DNA of 64,000 nt from NCBI RefSeq assembly GCF_013184745.1, contig NZ_JAATVU010000027.1, forward strand, positions 20,747-84,746, written 5' to 3'. The position numbers and the translations under genes are program-made. Every line of letters starts with the position of its first letter. Position 1 is the stretch's first letter. The DNA is from Mangrovicoccus sp. HB161399 (GTDB lineage: Bacteria; Pseudomonadota; Alphaproteobacteria; Rhodobacterales; Rhodobacteraceae). Of this stretch, positions 17,782 to 28,021 are shown in pieces. The notes under the pieces are model-generated. The model did not search any database. It saw nothing but the letters and a program-made list of their open reading frames with translations, and was not told where the DNA came from.

Positions 17782-17894
17782 CACCTGCACTTCCGTCCGT
17801 TCCGATTGCGCGGTCAGCCGGTCCTGCCGGCTTGCCCGCATGCTGCCCCCCGAGTTATCCAAGCCGGCGCGCCACTTCAAGGAAGGATGCAGCC

Positions 17895-18491
17895 ATGAGC
17901 TCCAGAGCCGCCGACAAAGGCGAGGGCCCCCATCGAATCGAGGGCACGGAAGTCGTCTTCTCGAAGCTGCCGAAGGACGGCGGCGCCTTCCGGCTGGAAC
18001 CCGGCGCCGCCGACATGGAGGCGCTGCGCGCGGATCTCGACCTGCTTGGGCTGCGCAAGCTCCGCTTCGAGGGCCGGGTCCTGCCCGAGAACAGCCGCGA
18101 CTGGCGGCTGGAGGCGCATCTGGGCGCCACCGTGGTGCAGCCCTGCACCGTCACGCTGGAACCGGTGACCACCCGGCTGGAGGAAGACACCGAGCGGCGC
18201 TATCTCGCCGTCTGGGAGGATCCCGACGCCTCCGCCGAGGCCGAGATGCCCGAGGACGACACCGCCGAACCGCTGCCGCGGGTCCTGGACCTAAAGGAAG
18301 TGATGCACGAGGCGCTGGCGCTGGCGCTGCCGCTCTATCCGCGCGCGGAAGGGGCGGGATTCGGCGGAACCGCGGTGACCGAACCGGGCAAGGCCCCGAT
18401 GACGGACGAGGAAGTGAAGCCCTTCGCCGGTCTCGCCGCGCTGCGCGGCAAGCTTTCGGGCGGGGATTCGGGCGAAAGCGGCGGAGAATAG
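17895..18491 (+). CDS. DUF177 (YceD) family protein
   Basis: 198 residues with the YceD/DUF177 pattern: LRFEGRVLPENSRDWRLEAHLGATVVQPCTV split around the conserved Cys, then LDLKEVMHEALALALPLYPR. In most bacteria this gene precedes rpmF and plsX, as here. The family is linked to 23S rRNA or ribosome accumulation. The conserved C-x-V-T-L-E-P is present, but the zinc-type second Cys of other YceDs is not obvious. ATG 17895 follows AAGGAAGG. Confidence 0.88.
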   Translation: MSSRAADKGEGPHRIEGTEVVFSKLPKDGGAFRLEPGAADMEALRADLDLLGLRKLRFEGRVLPENSRDWRLEAHLGATVVQPCTVTLEPVTTRLEEDTERRYLAVWEDPDASAEAEMPEDDTAEPLPRVLDLKEVMHEALALALPLYPRAEGAGFGGTAVTEPGKAPMTDEEVKPFAGLAALRGKLSGGDSGESGGE

Positions 18492-18523
18492 CGCGGCTCC
18501 GGTCCCGGAACCGCAAAAAACGG

Positions 18524-18551
18524 TTGCACTTCCGCCCGAGAAGAGTATTGA
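18524..18551 (+). promoter_or_regulatory. Probable sigma-70-type promoter of the rpmF-plsX-fabH-ihfA unit
   Basis: TTGCAC at 18524-18529 and TATTGA at 18546-18551 with a 16-base spacer, upstream of rpmF and after a small hairpin (18493-18514, GCGG...CCGC) that ends the DUF177 gene. Assigned by pattern and position only. Confidence 0.5.
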
Positions 18552-18678
18552 ACCGGTCTCGTTTTCAGGGCTGGTCAGCCGCGGGCTCCGGCCCTGTTGC
18601 CGTCCCTATTCACCGGGCCCCGGAAGGCCCAGAACGCAAGCAAACCCGGGCATGCCCCGGCCTACCTGAGGTTGAGAC

Positions 18679-18885
18679 ATGGCAGTCCCCCAGAATAAAG
18701 TCACGAAATCCCGCCGCAACATGCGCCGTTCGCACGACGCGCTGACCGCCGGCAACCCCGCCGAATGCCCGAACTGCGGCGAGCTGAAGCGCCCGCACCA
18801 CGTCTGCGGCGCCTGCGGCCACTATGACGACCGCGAAGTCGTCGCAGCGGCAGAAGAAGTCGATCTCGAAGACGACGCGGCATAA
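18679..18885 (+). CDS. rpmF: 50S ribosomal protein L32
   Basis: 68 residues: [20 protein letters not shown], then zinc-ribbon cysteines in CPNCGE and CGACGHYD, and an acidic tail. Normal length. It precedes plsX by 21 bases, the classical rpmF-plsX-fabH order that links ribosome and lipid synthesis. Confidence 0.97.
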   Translation: MAVPQNKVTKSRRNMRRSHDALTAGNPAECPNCGELKRPHHVCGACGHYDDREVVAAAEEVDLEDDAA

Positions 18886-18906
18886 GCCACGGCCCAGACG
18901 CAGGAC

Positions 18907-20019
18907 ATGACGAAGGCGGCACAGCCCAGAAAGGGCAACGGCGACTCCGGTGCTATCGTCCTGTCCATTGACGCGATGGGCGGGGACAACGGCCCCGCCG
19001 TGGTCATGAGCGGCCTGAACAAGGCCCTCTGGCGCAACCGGCGCATGCGCTTCCTCGTGTTCGGCAACAAAGCCGAGCTCGAGCCGCTGTTGAAGAAGCG
19101 CCCGCTCCTGCGGGAACGCTGCGAGATCCGCCATGTCGAAGGCGTGGTCACGATGGACTCGAAGCCGAGCCACGTGATGCGCCACGGCAAGGGCACCTCG
19201 ATGTGGGCCGCGGTCGACGCGGTCCGCGAGGGCGAGGCCAGCGCCTGCGTCTCCTGCGGCAATACCGGCGCGCTGATGGCGCTGTCGATGATCCGGCTGC
19301 GCAAGCTGCCCGGCGTGAACCGTCCTGCCATCGCCTGCCTCTGGCCGTCGCGCACCGCGGCCGGGTTCAACGTCATGCTCGATGTCGGCGCGGATATCCG
19401 CGCCGAGGCCGAGGACCTGGTCCAGTACGCGATCATGGGCGCCTTCTACGCGCAGATCGCGCTGGAGCTGGAGCGCCCGCGCATCGGCCTGCTGAATGTC
19501 GGCACAGAAGAGCACAAGGGCCGCGCCGAGCTGAAGGTCGCGCATGACATGCTGCTCGACGCCGCCAAGACCGGGCTGTTCGACTATGTGGGCTATATCG
19601 AGGGCGGCGACATCCCCTCGGACAAGATCGACGTCGTGGTCACCGACGGCTTCACCGGAAACATCGCGCTGAAGACCGGCGAAGGCACCGCGCGGCTGAT
19701 CTCGGACGCGCTGAAGCAGGCCTTCCGCCATTCCATCCTGTCCCGCATCGCCTCGCTGCTGGCGCTGACCTCGCTGCTGCGGCTGCGCAAGCGCATCGAT
19801 CCCCGCCGGGTCAACGGCGGCGTGTTCCTCGGGCTGAACGGCACCGTGGTCAAGTCGCACGGCTCCTCCGACGCGATGGGGGTGCAGTCCGCGGTCAAGC
19901 TTGCCTTCGAGCTCGCCAAGGCCGACCTTCCCGGCCAGCTCGCCCATCGGGTTGCATCCCTCGACGAGGCGCGCCAAGGTGCCCAGCAGCTCGGGCAGTT
20001 ATACGGTAACCAAAAATGA
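18907..20019 (+). CDS. plsX: Phosphate acyltransferase PlsX
   Basis: 370 residues. Converts acyl-ACP to acyl-phosphate for glycerol-3-phosphate acylation by PlsY. Family marks are LSIDAMGGDNGP at the N-terminus, CVSCGNTGALMALS near 115, RPAIACLWP, LNVGTEEHKG and DGFTGNIALKTGEG. Its last four bases overlap the fabH start (ATGA). Confidence 0.97.
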   Translation: MTKAAQPRKGNGDSGAIVLSIDAMGGDNGPAVVMSGLNKALWRNRRMRFLVFGNKAELEPLLKKRPLLRERCEIRHVEGVVTMDSKPSHVMRHGKGTSMWAAVDAVREGEASACVSCGNTGALMALSMIRLRKLPGVNRPAIACLWPSRTAAGFNVMLDVGADIRAEAEDLVQYAIMGAFYAQIALELERPRIGLLNVGTEEHKGRAELKVAHDMLLDAAKTGLFDYVGYIEGGDIPSDKIDVVVTDGFTGNIALKTGEGTARLISDALKQAFRHSILSRIASLLALTSLLRLRKRIDPRRVNGGVFLGLNGTVVKSHGSSDAMGVQSAVKLAFELAKADLPGQLAHRVASLDEARQGAQQLGQLYGNQK

Positions 20020-20990
20020 CACGACGCGCGATGATCCGGGGGGTGGGCCACTGCCTGCCCGAACGCATCGTCCCCAACAGCTACTTCGAGAGCCTGGTGG
20101 ACACCTCGGACGAGTGGATCCGGACGCGCAGCGGCATCGAGCGGCGGCATTTCGCGGCCGAGGGGCAGACGACCTCGGATCTGGCGGCTGCAGCGGCCGA
20201 GGCCGCGCTGAAGGATGCCGGGCTGAAGCCCGACGACATCGATGCGATCGTCGTGGCGACCTCCACCGCCGACCTCACCTTCCCCTCCTGCGCGACCATG
20301 GTCCAGGCCAAGCTGGGCATGACCCGCGGCTTCGCCTATGACGTCCAGGCAGTCTGCGCGGGCTTCATCTTCGCGCTGACCAATGCCAACGGCCTGATCC
20401 TCTCGGGCCAGGCAGAGCGCGTGCTGGTGATCGGCGCCGAGACCTTCTCGCGCATCATGGACTGGACCGACCGCGGCACCTGCGTGCTGTTCGGCGACGG
20501 CGCGGGGGCGCTGGTGCTGGAGGCCGGCGAAGGCAAGGGCGACGTGACCGACCGCGGCATCCTCGCCTCGGACCTGAATTCCGACGGCCGCTACAAGGAT
20601 ATCCTCTATGTCGACGGCGGCGTCTCCGAGACCCAGACCACCGGCCACCTCCGCATGCAGGGCAAGGAAGTCTTCCGCCATGCAGTGGAGAAGCTGGCCT
20701 CGACCGCCAAGACCTCGCTCGGCAAGCTGGGGTTGAGCGGCGAGGACATCGACTGGATCGTCCCGCACCAGGCAAACCTGCGGATCATCAAGGGCACCGC
20801 GCACAAGCTGGGCGTGCCGATGGAACGGGTGATCGTCACCGTGCAGGACCACGGCAACACCTCCGCGGCCTCGATTCCCCTCGCCCTCTCGGTCGGCAAG
20901 GCAGAGGGCAAGATCAAGCAGGGCGAGCTGGTCGTGGTCGAGGCAATCGGCGGCGGACTCGCCTGGGGATCCGCCGTCATCCGGTGGTAA
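20016..20990 (+). CDS. fabH: 3-oxoacyl-ACP synthase III
   Basis: A 324-residue ketoacyl synthase III that condenses acetyl-CoA with malonyl-ACP to start fatty-acid synthesis. The catalytic triad is visible: Cys114 in QAVCAGFIFAL, His251 in WIVPHQANLRI and Asn281 in HGNTSAASIPLAL. It opens with GVGHCLPERIVPN and ends with GGGLAWGSAVIRW. Translationally coupled to plsX. Confidence 0.97.
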   Translation: MTRRAMIRGVGHCLPERIVPNSYFESLVDTSDEWIRTRSGIERRHFAAEGQTTSDLAAAAAEAALKDAGLKPDDIDAIVVATSTADLTFPSCATMVQAKLGMTRGFAYDVQAVCAGFIFALTNANGLILSGQAERVLVIGAETFSRIMDWTDRGTCVLFGDGAGALVLEAGEGKGDVTDRGILASDLNSDGRYKDILYVDGGVSETQTTGHLRMQGKEVFRHAVEKLASTAKTSLGKLGLSGEDIDWIVPHQANLRIIKGTAHKLGVPMERVIVTVQDHGNTSAASIPLALSVGKAEGKIKQGELVVVEAIGGGLAWGSAVIRW

Positions 20991-21093
20991 ACCGGCCTTT
21001 CCCCCAACCCATTGAGTTCCGGGGATATTGACTCTCGTTCCGCGCCGTTCCTATGGTCGTGCAACCATAGACCGCAAAAGACGGGGGGACAGC

Positions 21094-21402
21094 ATGACCG
21101 GAAAGACGCTGACACGGATGGACCTGAGCGAAGCCGTGTTCCGAGAAGTCGGGCTGTCCCGGAACGAATCCGCGCAGCTCGTGGAGACGGTCCTGGCGCA
21201 TCTCAGCGATGCGCTCGCCTCGGGGGACAGCGTGAAGATCTCCTCCTTCGGGACGTTCAACGTCCGCGAGAAGGCGGCGCGGGTCGGCCGCAACCCCAAG
21301 ACCGGCCAGGAGGTTCCGATCCATCCCCGCCGCGTCCTGACCTTCCGCCCGTCGCACCTGATGAAGGAACGCGTCGCCCAAGGTAACCGTTCGGAAACCT
21401 GA
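21094..21402 (+). CDS. ihfA: Integration host factor alpha subunit
   Basis: A 102-residue HU/IHF-fold DNA-bending protein. [20 protein letters not shown] forms the dimer helices, [23 protein letters not shown] leads to the DNA-inserting proline arm, and the C-terminus [14 protein letters not shown] is typical. ATG 21094 is preferred over an earlier in-frame ATG at 21028. It sits between fabH and the MerR-type gene, a conserved order in Rhodobacterales. Confidence 0.94.
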   Translation: MTGKTLTRMDLSEAVFREVGLSRNESAQLVETVLAHLSDALASGDSVKISSFGTFNVREKAARVGRNPKTGQEVPIHPRRVLTFRPSHLMKERVAQGNRSET

Positions 21403-21481
21403 TCCCGGTTAACAATCCCTGACCCGGCCGGCCGCCGCACCCGTGGCGGCGGGCCCATTGCAATTCGCTGGCGGGCAGATC

Positions 21482-24442
21482 ATGGAAAAGTCTCCGGACG
21501 CGTTCCGTACGATTTCCGAAGTGTCGAAATGGCTGGACACGCCGACGCATGTCCTGCGCTTCTGGGAGAGCCGGTTTCCCCAGCTCGCCCCGGTGCAGCG
21601 CGCGGGCGGGCGGCGCTACTACCGCCCCGAGGACGTTCGGCTGCTCGGCGGGATCAAGGAGATGCTCCATGTCCGCGGCCAGAGCATCCGCGAGGTGCAG
21701 GAGCTTCTCAACGCCCGGGGCACCGACGCCGTGGCTGCCTATGCCCCGGATGCCGGACCCGATATCGGCGGCGCAGCGCCCCGCCCCGTCTCCCGCCTGA
21801 CATTCGCCTCCACCGGGCAACCATCGGAGGAACCGGCCGCTGTGCCGTCCGGTCCGGACATGGACAGCGGCCCTGGCACGGCGCCGACCGATCCCGTTCC
21901 GGAAAGCAGCGGCCAGCACGGCAGTGCACCCGCCCCAGCGGACGTCGCCGGAGACAGCGACCCCTCCGGCTCCCCGATGCCAGACGCACCGCCGCCGCAG
22001 GACGCCTTCCGGCAGCCGGACATGTCCAGTGACGGCAGCCTTGAAGACTCCCGGCCGGCGGCGCCCTTCGACGCTGCGGAGCCGGAGGCACCGCCAGTGG
22101 CGGCGTCCCTGACCGAGCCCTGGCCCGCGTCCTTCGGCGAGGCCTATGACGAGGCAGCCGCCGCTGACGGCCTGGGCGATCTTTCCGGCGGCGATGCCGC
22201 GGACTTGAATGCCGAAGGCGGCCCACAGGCCGCCCCGGCAGACGATGCGGCATGGCAGGACAGCCCGCCATGGGATGCGTCGGCCTCCGCCATGCCGGAC
22301 AGCGGACGCCCTGCCCCGGCCACCTCGCCCCCCTCCTTCGTCGATGCACCGGAGGAAGCGGCACTGCCAGATGCCGATTCTGGCGAGGCGCTCAAAGCGG
22401 ACAGCGATGCATCCTGGCCGGCGCCGTTCGGCAGCGCGGACGACCCGGACAGTCCCAACGACATGGCGGCAGCCGATGAGGCCACCGGCACATCCGCCGG
22501 CACCGAGATGGTTTCCGACCAGGACGCGGAAGACGCCGGGGCCTGGCCGATTTCCTTCTCTTCCAGCCGGATCGCCAAGGGGGCCGGCACGGAGCCCGAC
22601 GCCGCGCATCCCGTCCCCGGGCCTGCCACCGGAGCGCCTGCAAGCCAGACCGAAGACCTTGCCCCCCCTGCTGCCGCCTCCGAAGCCGCACCCGAATTTG
22701 CGACAGATGTCCCTTCGGCATGGCCAGAGTCCATCTCCCCCGGCGGCGGGGAGGCCGATGCGCCGTCCGATCCGGCGCAATCTTCCCCAGATTCTGCTGC
22801 GCAGGCCCATTTCGATCGGCCCGAGCCCGGCCCGGACGAGGCAACCTTCCTTGCTGGCGGAACCGCCGGGGAGACTTTTCCGGATGAGCCCGCCGAATGG
22901 CAGGATTCCGGCTCGCCCGGCAGCGAGGACAACGGCGCGGTGACCGAACCTGTCCAATCCGGCCCCGATGCGGAAGAGCCTGCCGAGTGGACGCCACCCG
23001 CCGCCGGTCCCGACATGCAGCCGCCGGCTCCGGTCTGGCAAGCTGCCGGCGCAGCGGAATTCGAAGCAGTTCCGCCCCCCGAGATGGAGGACGGCGCGCA
23101 TCCCGAGCCCGAAGTTTCCACCCCGGCGGATCTCCCGCAGGGAAGCTGGCCCGACGCCCCCTCCGACGACGGAGCGGAGGGAGACTTCGGCGCCGCAATG
23201 GATGCAGAGCCCGGCGCGGACGAGTTCCCCGGCACCGGCGAACCTGTCAGCGCGGGCGGCATGGCGGAATTTGCGGGGGAGAGCGCCGGGCCGGACCGTC
23301 CGGCCCGTGCCCCCATGGCAACGCACGACCCGGCAGCCACGAGTCCGTTGCAAGAAGACATGCCCCAAGCGGCAGCAGACGATCCCGCCCCCGCGGCGCA
23401 GTTCGGCAATGCTCCTGACCTGGCAGACGGCGAAGCCCCGGCCAGTTGGGGCGGGCTCCAGCCGGACGATGCGGCAGACGCTCCGACCATGGCCGCAGCA
23501 GAGGACCAAATCGCCGCGCCGTTCGCGACGGGCACGGAGGACGATGATCCCCCCGAAGAATACGCAGGCGACACGGCGGCTTGGCCGATCTCCTTTGCGC
23601 ATGACGCCAGTGACGCTCCGGAAGAATCGGCCGATGCCGCACCCGAGCCTGCCGGCTTCGTTGCCGGGCCGGAGGATGTTCCTGGCGGCGAAAGCTTCGC
23701 CCCGGCGACGGAAGACGGCGACGCAGGTGATTTCCCGGCAGATGCAGCCGCGGAGGAAGAGACCGGTGACCGGACCGACCCGCTTCCGGAAGACGCTGCC
23801 GGTCCGGAGGCCATGTCCGCCGACGCCTCCGGAGGCAACGGGTCCGCAGCAGGAGATCCGGCCGGATCCGCCCCGCCGCCTCTCTTCCCGCATCGCTGGA
23901 AGCGCCCGGCCCAGCCGCCGGCCGCGCCGGCGCCCGACCAGCCGTCAAGCGGGTTCCGCACCCGGCGCAGCGACGCGCAGCCGGGGGGGCGCCCGCAGAT
24001 CCAGGGGTTCTTCTTCAACGATCTGGAGCAGGACGTGCTGCCGCCGCCGGCTTCGGCCGAGGAAAAGGCGGAACTGGAACCCGGACAGGGATATTCGGCG
24101 CTGGATGCGCTGGCGGCAGGCCATGCAACGGACGGCCTGGACGCGTCCGATGCCGCGCAAGAGCAAGGGCTACCCGGCCAGCCGGGGCCTCAGGGCGGCG
24201 CGCCCGGCGCCTCTCCGGCGGCCGGGAGCGGCGCGCAGGGCGACGTTCCGGCCTGGGCCGTGCCGCGCCCGGCGATGCCGCAGGATCCGCCCGAGACCCC
24301 GCCGCGTCCCGGCGCGCCCGGCCTGGCGGCAGAGCTGCGCGGGCTTGGCAGGGAAGAGCTCCTCGACCGTCTCGGCGCCGGAACCGTGGCCGTGCAGGCC
24401 GAGCGCCTGCGCGCCCTGCAGGCCCGGCTCCGGGCCGCATAG
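21482..24442 (+). CDS. MerR-type regulator with a giant acidic disordered tail
   Basis: 986 residues. Only the first 80 or so are a domain: a MerR helix-turn-helix ([20 protein letters not shown], then [20 protein letters not shown] and [12 protein letters not shown]). Residues about 90-800 are Asp/Glu/Ala/Pro rich with no fold. They contain a recurrent W-P-x-S/P-F motif ([36 protein letters not shown], and the weaker AWPESISPG). The last 190 residues look conserved again: [25 protein letters not shown] and a charged terminal helix [15 protein letters not shown]. Relatives next to ihfA are usually far shorter. ATG 21482 matches the domain edge. Confidence 0.85.
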   Translation: MEKSPDAFRTISEVSKWLDTPTHVLRFWESRFPQLAPVQRAGGRRYYRPEDVRLLGGIKEMLHVRGQSIREVQELLNARGTDAVAAYAPDAGPDIGGAAPRPVSRLTFASTGQPSEEPAAVPSGPDMDSGPGTAPTDPVPESSGQHGSAPAPADVAGDSDPSGSPMPDAPPPQDAFRQPDMSSDGSLEDSRPAAPFDAAEPEAPPVAASLTEPWPASFGEAYDEAAAADGLGDLSGGDAADLNAEGGPQAAPADDAAWQDSPPWDASASAMPDSGRPAPATSPPSFVDAPEEAALPDADSGEALKADSDASWPAPFGSADDPDSPNDMAAADEATGTSAGTEMVSDQDAEDAGAWPISFSSSRIAKGAGTEPDAAHPVPGPATGAPASQTEDLAPPAAASEAAPEFATDVPSAWPESISPGGGEADAPSDPAQSSPDSAAQAHFDRPEPGPDEATFLAGGTAGETFPDEPAEWQDSGSPGSEDNGAVTEPVQSGPDAEEPAEWTPPAAGPDMQPPAPVWQAAGAAEFEAVPPPEMEDGAHPEPEVSTPADLPQGSWPDAPSDDGAEGDFGAAMDAEPGADEFPGTGEPVSAGGMAEFAGESAGPDRPARAPMATHDPAATSPLQEDMPQAAADDPAPAAQFGNAPDLADGEAPASWGGLQPDDAADAPTMAAAEDQIAAPFATGTEDDDPPEEYAGDTAAWPISFAHDASDAPEESADAAPEPAGFVAGPEDVPGGESFAPATEDGDAGDFPADAAAEEETGDRTDPLPEDAAGPEAMSADASGGNGSAAGDPAGSAPPPLFPHRWKRPAQPPAAPAPDQPSSGFRTRRSDAQPGGRPQIQGFFFNDLEQDVLPPPASAEEKAELEPGQGYSALDALAAGHATDGLDASDAAQEQGLPGQPGPQGGAPGASPAAGSGAQGDVPAWAVPRPAMPQDPPETPPRPGAPGLAAELRGLGREELLDRLGAGTVAVQAERLRALQARLRAA

Positions 24443-24509
24443 GTCAATCTGAAAAAACTGAAATTTTCGCCTTGCAGCCGCCGGAGAAAACAGTAGAAGA
24501 CCCAAACGT

Positions 24510-24587
24510 CGGGCCATGGCGCAGCCTGGTTAGCGCGTCCGTCTGGGGGACGGAAGGTCGTGAGTTCGAATCTCGCTGGCCCGACCA
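24510..24587 (+). tRNA. tRNA-Pro, anticodon GGG
   Basis: Full cloverleaf. The acceptor stem CGGGCCA (24510-24516) pairs with TGGCCCG (24577-24583), followed by discriminator A and an encoded CCA. Anticodon arm TCCGT-CTGGGGG-ACGGA places GGG at the anticodon, and the T arm contains GTTCGAATC. It lies in the 175-base gap between the MerR-type gene and dcd, in the same direction. Confidence 0.96.
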
Positions 24588-24617
24588 TATAACCGCACGA
24601 AGATACGTGGAGGAACC

Positions 24618-25733
24618 ATGACCGAAGCAAACGGACAGGGGGTTCTGCCACGTCAGGAGCTGGCGCAGCTGGTGGACACCGGCGTGATCGCGCCGCTGCA
24701 GCCCCTCGTCGAGGGGCAGATCCAGCCCGCTTCGCTCGACCTCCGCCTCGGCCATACCGCCTATCGCCTTCGCGCCTCCTTCCTTGCCGGAAAGGACGCG
24801 AAAATATCCGACCGCCTGCCCGATTTCCTGATGCACCGGATCGACCTGTCCGATGGCGCCGTGCTGGAGAAGGGCTGCGTCTATCTCGTCCCGCTGATGG
24901 AGCGCCTGCACATGCCGGTCGGCATCGAAGGCGTGGCAAACGCGAAAAGCTCCACCGGCAGGCTCGACCTGCTGACCCGGCTGGTGACCGACAACGGCAC
25001 AGAATTCGACCGGATTCCCGCCGGTTACGACGGACCGCTCTATGCCGAGATCTGCCCGCGCAGCTTTTCGGTGCTGGTGCGTCCGGGCATGCGGCTGAAC
25101 CAGCTCAGGCTGCGCCGCGGCCGCGCGGTGCTGGACGACGCGGAACTGGCGGCACGCCACGCGGCCGAGCCGCTGGTCGATGGCGGCCCGGCGGTGATCT
25201 CCGAAGGCCTGGGCTTCTCGGTCGATCTCAGCCCCGGCCCCGGCGGGCTGGTGGGCTACCGCGCCAAGCCGCATACCGGGGTGATCGATCTCGACCGGAT
25301 CGGCGAGTATCCCGTCCGCGAATTCTGGGAGCGGCTGGAAACCGACGAGCGCCGCCTGATCCTCGATCCCGGCGCCTTCTACATCCTGGTCAGCCGCGAG
25401 GCGGTGACGATCCCGCCCGACTGCGCCGCGGAGATGGCCCCATATTTCGCCATGGTGGGCGAGTTCCGCGTGCATTACGCGGGCTTCTTCGACCCCGGCT
25501 TCGGCCACGCCGCGGCGGGCGGACACGGCGCGCGCGGCGTGCTCGAGGTGCGCTGCCACGAGGCGCCCTTCGCGCTCGACCACGGCCAGGTCGTGGGCCG
25601 GCTGCTCTACGAACGGATGACCGAACGGCCCGACGTGCTCTACGGCGCGGATCTGGCCTCGAACTACCAGGGCCAGGGCCTGAAGCTGGCCAAGCATTTC
25701 GCCCCCGACCCCGCCTGCGGAGGACATTCATGA
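24618..25733 (+). CDS. dcd: 2'-deoxycytidine 5'-triphosphate deaminase, two-domain alphaproteobacterial type
   Basis: 371 residues, nearly twice the usual Dcd length, built of two dUTPase-like halves. Residues about 30-170 carry [32 protein letters not shown] and the RLNQLRL strand. The second half carries [20 protein letters not shown] and [21 protein letters not shown]. It supplies dUTP for thymidylate synthesis by deaminating dCTP. ATGA overlap with queF. Confidence 0.9.
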   Translation: MTEANGQGVLPRQELAQLVDTGVIAPLQPLVEGQIQPASLDLRLGHTAYRLRASFLAGKDAKISDRLPDFLMHRIDLSDGAVLEKGCVYLVPLMERLHMPVGIEGVANAKSSTGRLDLLTRLVTDNGTEFDRIPAGYDGPLYAEICPRSFSVLVRPGMRLNQLRLRRGRAVLDDAELAARHAAEPLVDGGPAVISEGLGFSVDLSPGPGGLVGYRAKPHTGVIDLDRIGEYPVREFWERLETDERRLILDPGAFYILVSREAVTIPPDCAAEMAPYFAMVGEFRVHYAGFFDPGFGHAAAGGHGARGVLEVRCHEAPFALDHGQVVGRLLYERMTERPDVLYGADLASNYQGQGLKLAKHFAPDPACGGHS

Positions 25734-26194
25734 CCGAAGAGCGCTTCTCTGCCCTGACCCAGCTGGGCGGCAGCAACGAGATGCCCGCCAGCCCCGAAGC
25801 CGCCACGCTGGAGCGCGTGCCGAATGCGCGTGCCGAGATGGATTACGTCGTGCGCTTCGCCTGCCCGGAATTCACCTCGCTCTGCCCGATGACCGGCCAG
25901 CCGGATTTCGCGCATCTGGTGATCGACTACGTGCCGGACCAGTGGCTGGTGGAATCCAAGTCGCTGAAGCTGTTCCTCGGATCGTTCCGCAACCACGGCT
26001 CGTTCCACGAGGACTGCACGCTGATGGTCGCCTCGCGGCTGGTGGAGACGCTGAGCCCGCGCTGGCTGCGCATCGGCGGCTACTGGTACCCGCGCGGCGG
26101 CATCCCGATCGACGTGTTCTGGCAGACCGGCCCGGTGCCCGAGGGCGTCTGGATCCCGGACCAGGGCGTGCCGCCCTATCGCGGCCGCGGCTGA
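25730..26194 (+). CDS. queF: NADPH-dependent 7-cyano-7-deazaguanine reductase
   Basis: A 154-residue type I (single-domain) QueF reducing preQ0 to preQ1 in queuosine synthesis. The catalytic Cys52 and Asp59 lie in [11 protein letters not shown], and the NADPH/family motif ESKSLK is at 75-80. The motif HEDCTLMV supports substrate binding. Start overlaps the dcd stop. No other que genes are in the window. Confidence 0.96.
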   Translation: MTEERFSALTQLGGSNEMPASPEAATLERVPNARAEMDYVVRFACPEFTSLCPMTGQPDFAHLVIDYVPDQWLVESKSLKLFLGSFRNHGSFHEDCTLMVASRLVETLSPRWLRIGGYWYPRGGIPIDVFWQTGPVPEGVWIPDQGVPPYRGRG

Positions 26195-26198
26195 GCGC

Positions 26199-26552
26199 CT
26201 AGACGGCGAGGGCCGCCAGCCCGATGCGGCGGCCCTCGGCGAGAAGCACGTTGTAGGTCCGGCAGGCCGCCGGGCTTGCCATCGGCTCCACTCCGATCCC
26301 GGCGCCTTCGAGCCGCGCCTTCAGGTCTGCGGGCAGATAATCCATTTCCGCCCCGGTGCCGACGAACAGAACGTCGATCTGCGCCGCGCGCGCCAGGATC
26401 GCGTCGAGGTCGCCATAGCCGCCCCAGGCGCTGCGCAGCCCCGGCAGCACCAGCAATCCGCCCTCCACCACCTCGCCGCCGATGCGGAAGAAGCCCGGGC
26501 CATAGCCCTCCACGGGCGGCGTGTCGCGGTAGTCTATCTCGGTCAGGCGCAT
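26199..26552 (-). CDS. Mth938-like (DUF498/NDUFAF3-type) domain protein
   Basis: 117 residues: YGPGFFRIGGEVVEGGLLVLPG, then IDVLFVGTGAEMDYLPADL, GVEPMASPAACRTYNVLLAEGRRI interrupted by a conserved Ser/Thr-Tyr-Asn turn. The family is related to NDUFAF3, a complex I assembly factor; in alphaproteobacteria its role is unproven. ATG 26552 has AAGGAGG upstream. Convergent with queF. Confidence 0.88.
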   Translation of the reverse strand: MRLTEIDYRDTPPVEGYGPGFFRIGGEVVEGGLLVLPGLRSAWGGYGDLDAILARAAQIDVLFVGTGAEMDYLPADLKARLEGAGIGVEPMASPAACRTYNVLLAEGRRIGLAALAV

Positions 26553-26605
26553 GTCGCGGTCCTCCTTCCCCGTATCTAGCGCCATTGCCGCCGCGCGGCC
26601 AGCCG

Positions 26606-27154
26606 TCACGCCGCTTCGGCAGCGCGCGCGATCATAGCCAGCATGCGCCGCCGGATCAGCCCGCTGACCGGCCGGATGAGGTGCCAATAGGGCGCAAAGG
26701 CCCGTCGCGCTGCCGCATCGGCGCAATGGACGCGGGTTTCGGTGACCAGCCGGGCGATGCCGGGACCGGCGGCATCGGCCCGGAAGTTCAGCGCCAGCCG
26801 CGCCGTGCCGGGGGCCTTCCAGCCAAGGAACGCCGCGCCGTCCGGGATCGGGGCCAGCCCGTAATCCAACCGCCAGAACTGCCCCGCCAGACCGAAGACC
26901 GCCTCGCGCCCTTCCTCGGTCCCGAGGAGGGCGAACCGGTCGAGTCCGAATGGCGTGCCCACGGCGCGCGCCGCCCCGGCCCCGGCAAGCAGGCGGCCCG
27001 GCAGCTCGCGCAGCGCGATGGCACCGCGGAACAGCGGGTCCTGCTGGGGATCGGCAGCCAGGGCCGCGGCCAGAACTTCGGCCGGAGACGCGGCCACCCT
27101 GCATTCATGCCGTTCGCGGAAATGGAATTCGGGAAGGTAGGTGTCGATCAGCAT
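26606..27154 (-). CDS. Conserved hypothetical protein (TETRV / IRPVSGLIRR family)
   Basis: 182 residues, unrecognised by name. Visible patterns are FHFRERHECRVAASPAEVL at the start, LGWKAPGTARLALNF in the middle and a TETRVHCADAAARRAFAPYW - IRPVSGLIRRRML end. The layout (ligand-binding-like strands then a C-terminal Arg-rich helix) recalls SRPBCC/DUF2867-like proteins, but I would not assign a function. ATG 27154 follows GGAGG. It lies between the Mth938-like and TSUP genes on the same strand. Confidence 0.65.
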   Translation of the reverse strand: MLIDTYLPEFHFRERHECRVAASPAEVLAAALAADPQQDPLFRGAIALRELPGRLLAGAGAARAVGTPFGLDRFALLGTEEGREAVFGLAGQFWRLDYGLAPIPDGAAFLGWKAPGTARLALNFRADAAGPGIARLVTETRVHCADAAARRAFAPYWHLIRPVSGLIRRRMLAMIARAAEAA

Positions 27155-27197
27155 GGCGCTGCCTCCGGACGGGATCCCGCGGCAGCATGGCCCCGCC

Positions 27198-27947
27198 TCA
27201 GCCTTTCGGCAAGCCGAGGACCACCGCCGCGGCAATCAGCACATACGCGCTGCGCCGGTAAAGCGTCTCGCGCGAGGGATCGAAGATTGCCTGTCCCAGC
27301 CTCGACCCCGCCGCATAGGGGATGAGCTGCAGGAGGCCGAGCCCGATTGCCGGTGCCGAGAGCAGCCCCTGCAGCGCCAGCTGCGGCAGCAGGAGCAGCG
27401 ACAGCACGGTGAGGAAGACCAGCGTGTTGGCGCGGTTGGCCGCGGCGCTGCCCTGCCCGCCGAGATGGAACAGGATCACCACCGGCCCGGTCAGCCCGGT
27501 CGCGCCGCCGACCACTCCGGTTGCCGCGCCGACCAGCGCGCGCGCCGCCCGCCCGGGGACCGCGCTGTACCGCCAGCCCGCCATCAGCGCCGCCAGGGTC
27601 AGCGCGACGAAGCCCGACATCATCCAGCGCAGCGCCAGCGGATCGGCCGTGCGCAGCACCCAGATGCCGAGGGGCGCCGTCAGCAATGCCGCGCCGATCA
27701 TCAGCGCGGTCGGTCCCGGCTCGACCTGCCGGATGGCGCGCGGCACCACCGTCACCAGCGAGCTGACCGCCGACAGGGCCAGCCCCGCCACCGCAACCGG
27801 CGGCGGCACCCAGATCGTGGCGAGCGGCATGTAGATCAGCGCGGCGCCGAAGCCCGCGAAGCCGTAGACCAGCCCGGCGGCAAAGGTCACCAGCAGCACC
27901 GGCACGAGTCCCGGCATGGAAAGGGTGGCTTGGAACAGGTCGGTCAT
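27198..27947 (-). CDS. TauE/SafE-type (TSUP) membrane exporter
   Basis: 249 residues with about eight hydrophobic segments in two homologous halves: LVPVLLVTFAAGLVYGFAGFG opens the first, and GAATGVVGGATGLTGPVVIL opens the second. The glycine-rich G-x-x-x-G-F-x-G and G-x-x-x-G signatures are typical of TSUP proteins, which export sulfite, sulfoacetate or similar anions. Substrate not shown by context. Confidence 0.88.
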   Translation of the reverse strand: MTDLFQATLSMPGLVPVLLVTFAAGLVYGFAGFGAALIYMPLATIWVPPPVAVAGLALSAVSSLVTVVPRAIRQVEPGPTALMIGAALLTAPLGIWVLRTADPLALRWMMSGFVALTLAALMAGWRYSAVPGRAARALVGAATGVVGGATGLTGPVVILFHLGGQGSAAANRANTLVFLTVLSLLLLPQLALQGLLSAPAIGLGLLQLIPYAAGSRLGQAIFDPSRETLYRRSAYVLIAAAVVLGLPKG

Positions 27948-28021
27948 GGTCGTCTCGCGCGGGTCCGGCCCCGCCTATCCCGATCGCCCCGCCCCGTCCA
28001 GCGCCAGCGCGCGGCGGCCGA

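Noticed and set aside
21257..24018. Long minus-strand frames (878 and 624 codons) opposite the MerR-type gene
   Set aside because: They mirror its Pro/Ala/Asp-rich codons; the plus strand has a real helix-turn-helix, a start and a fitting position after ihfA.
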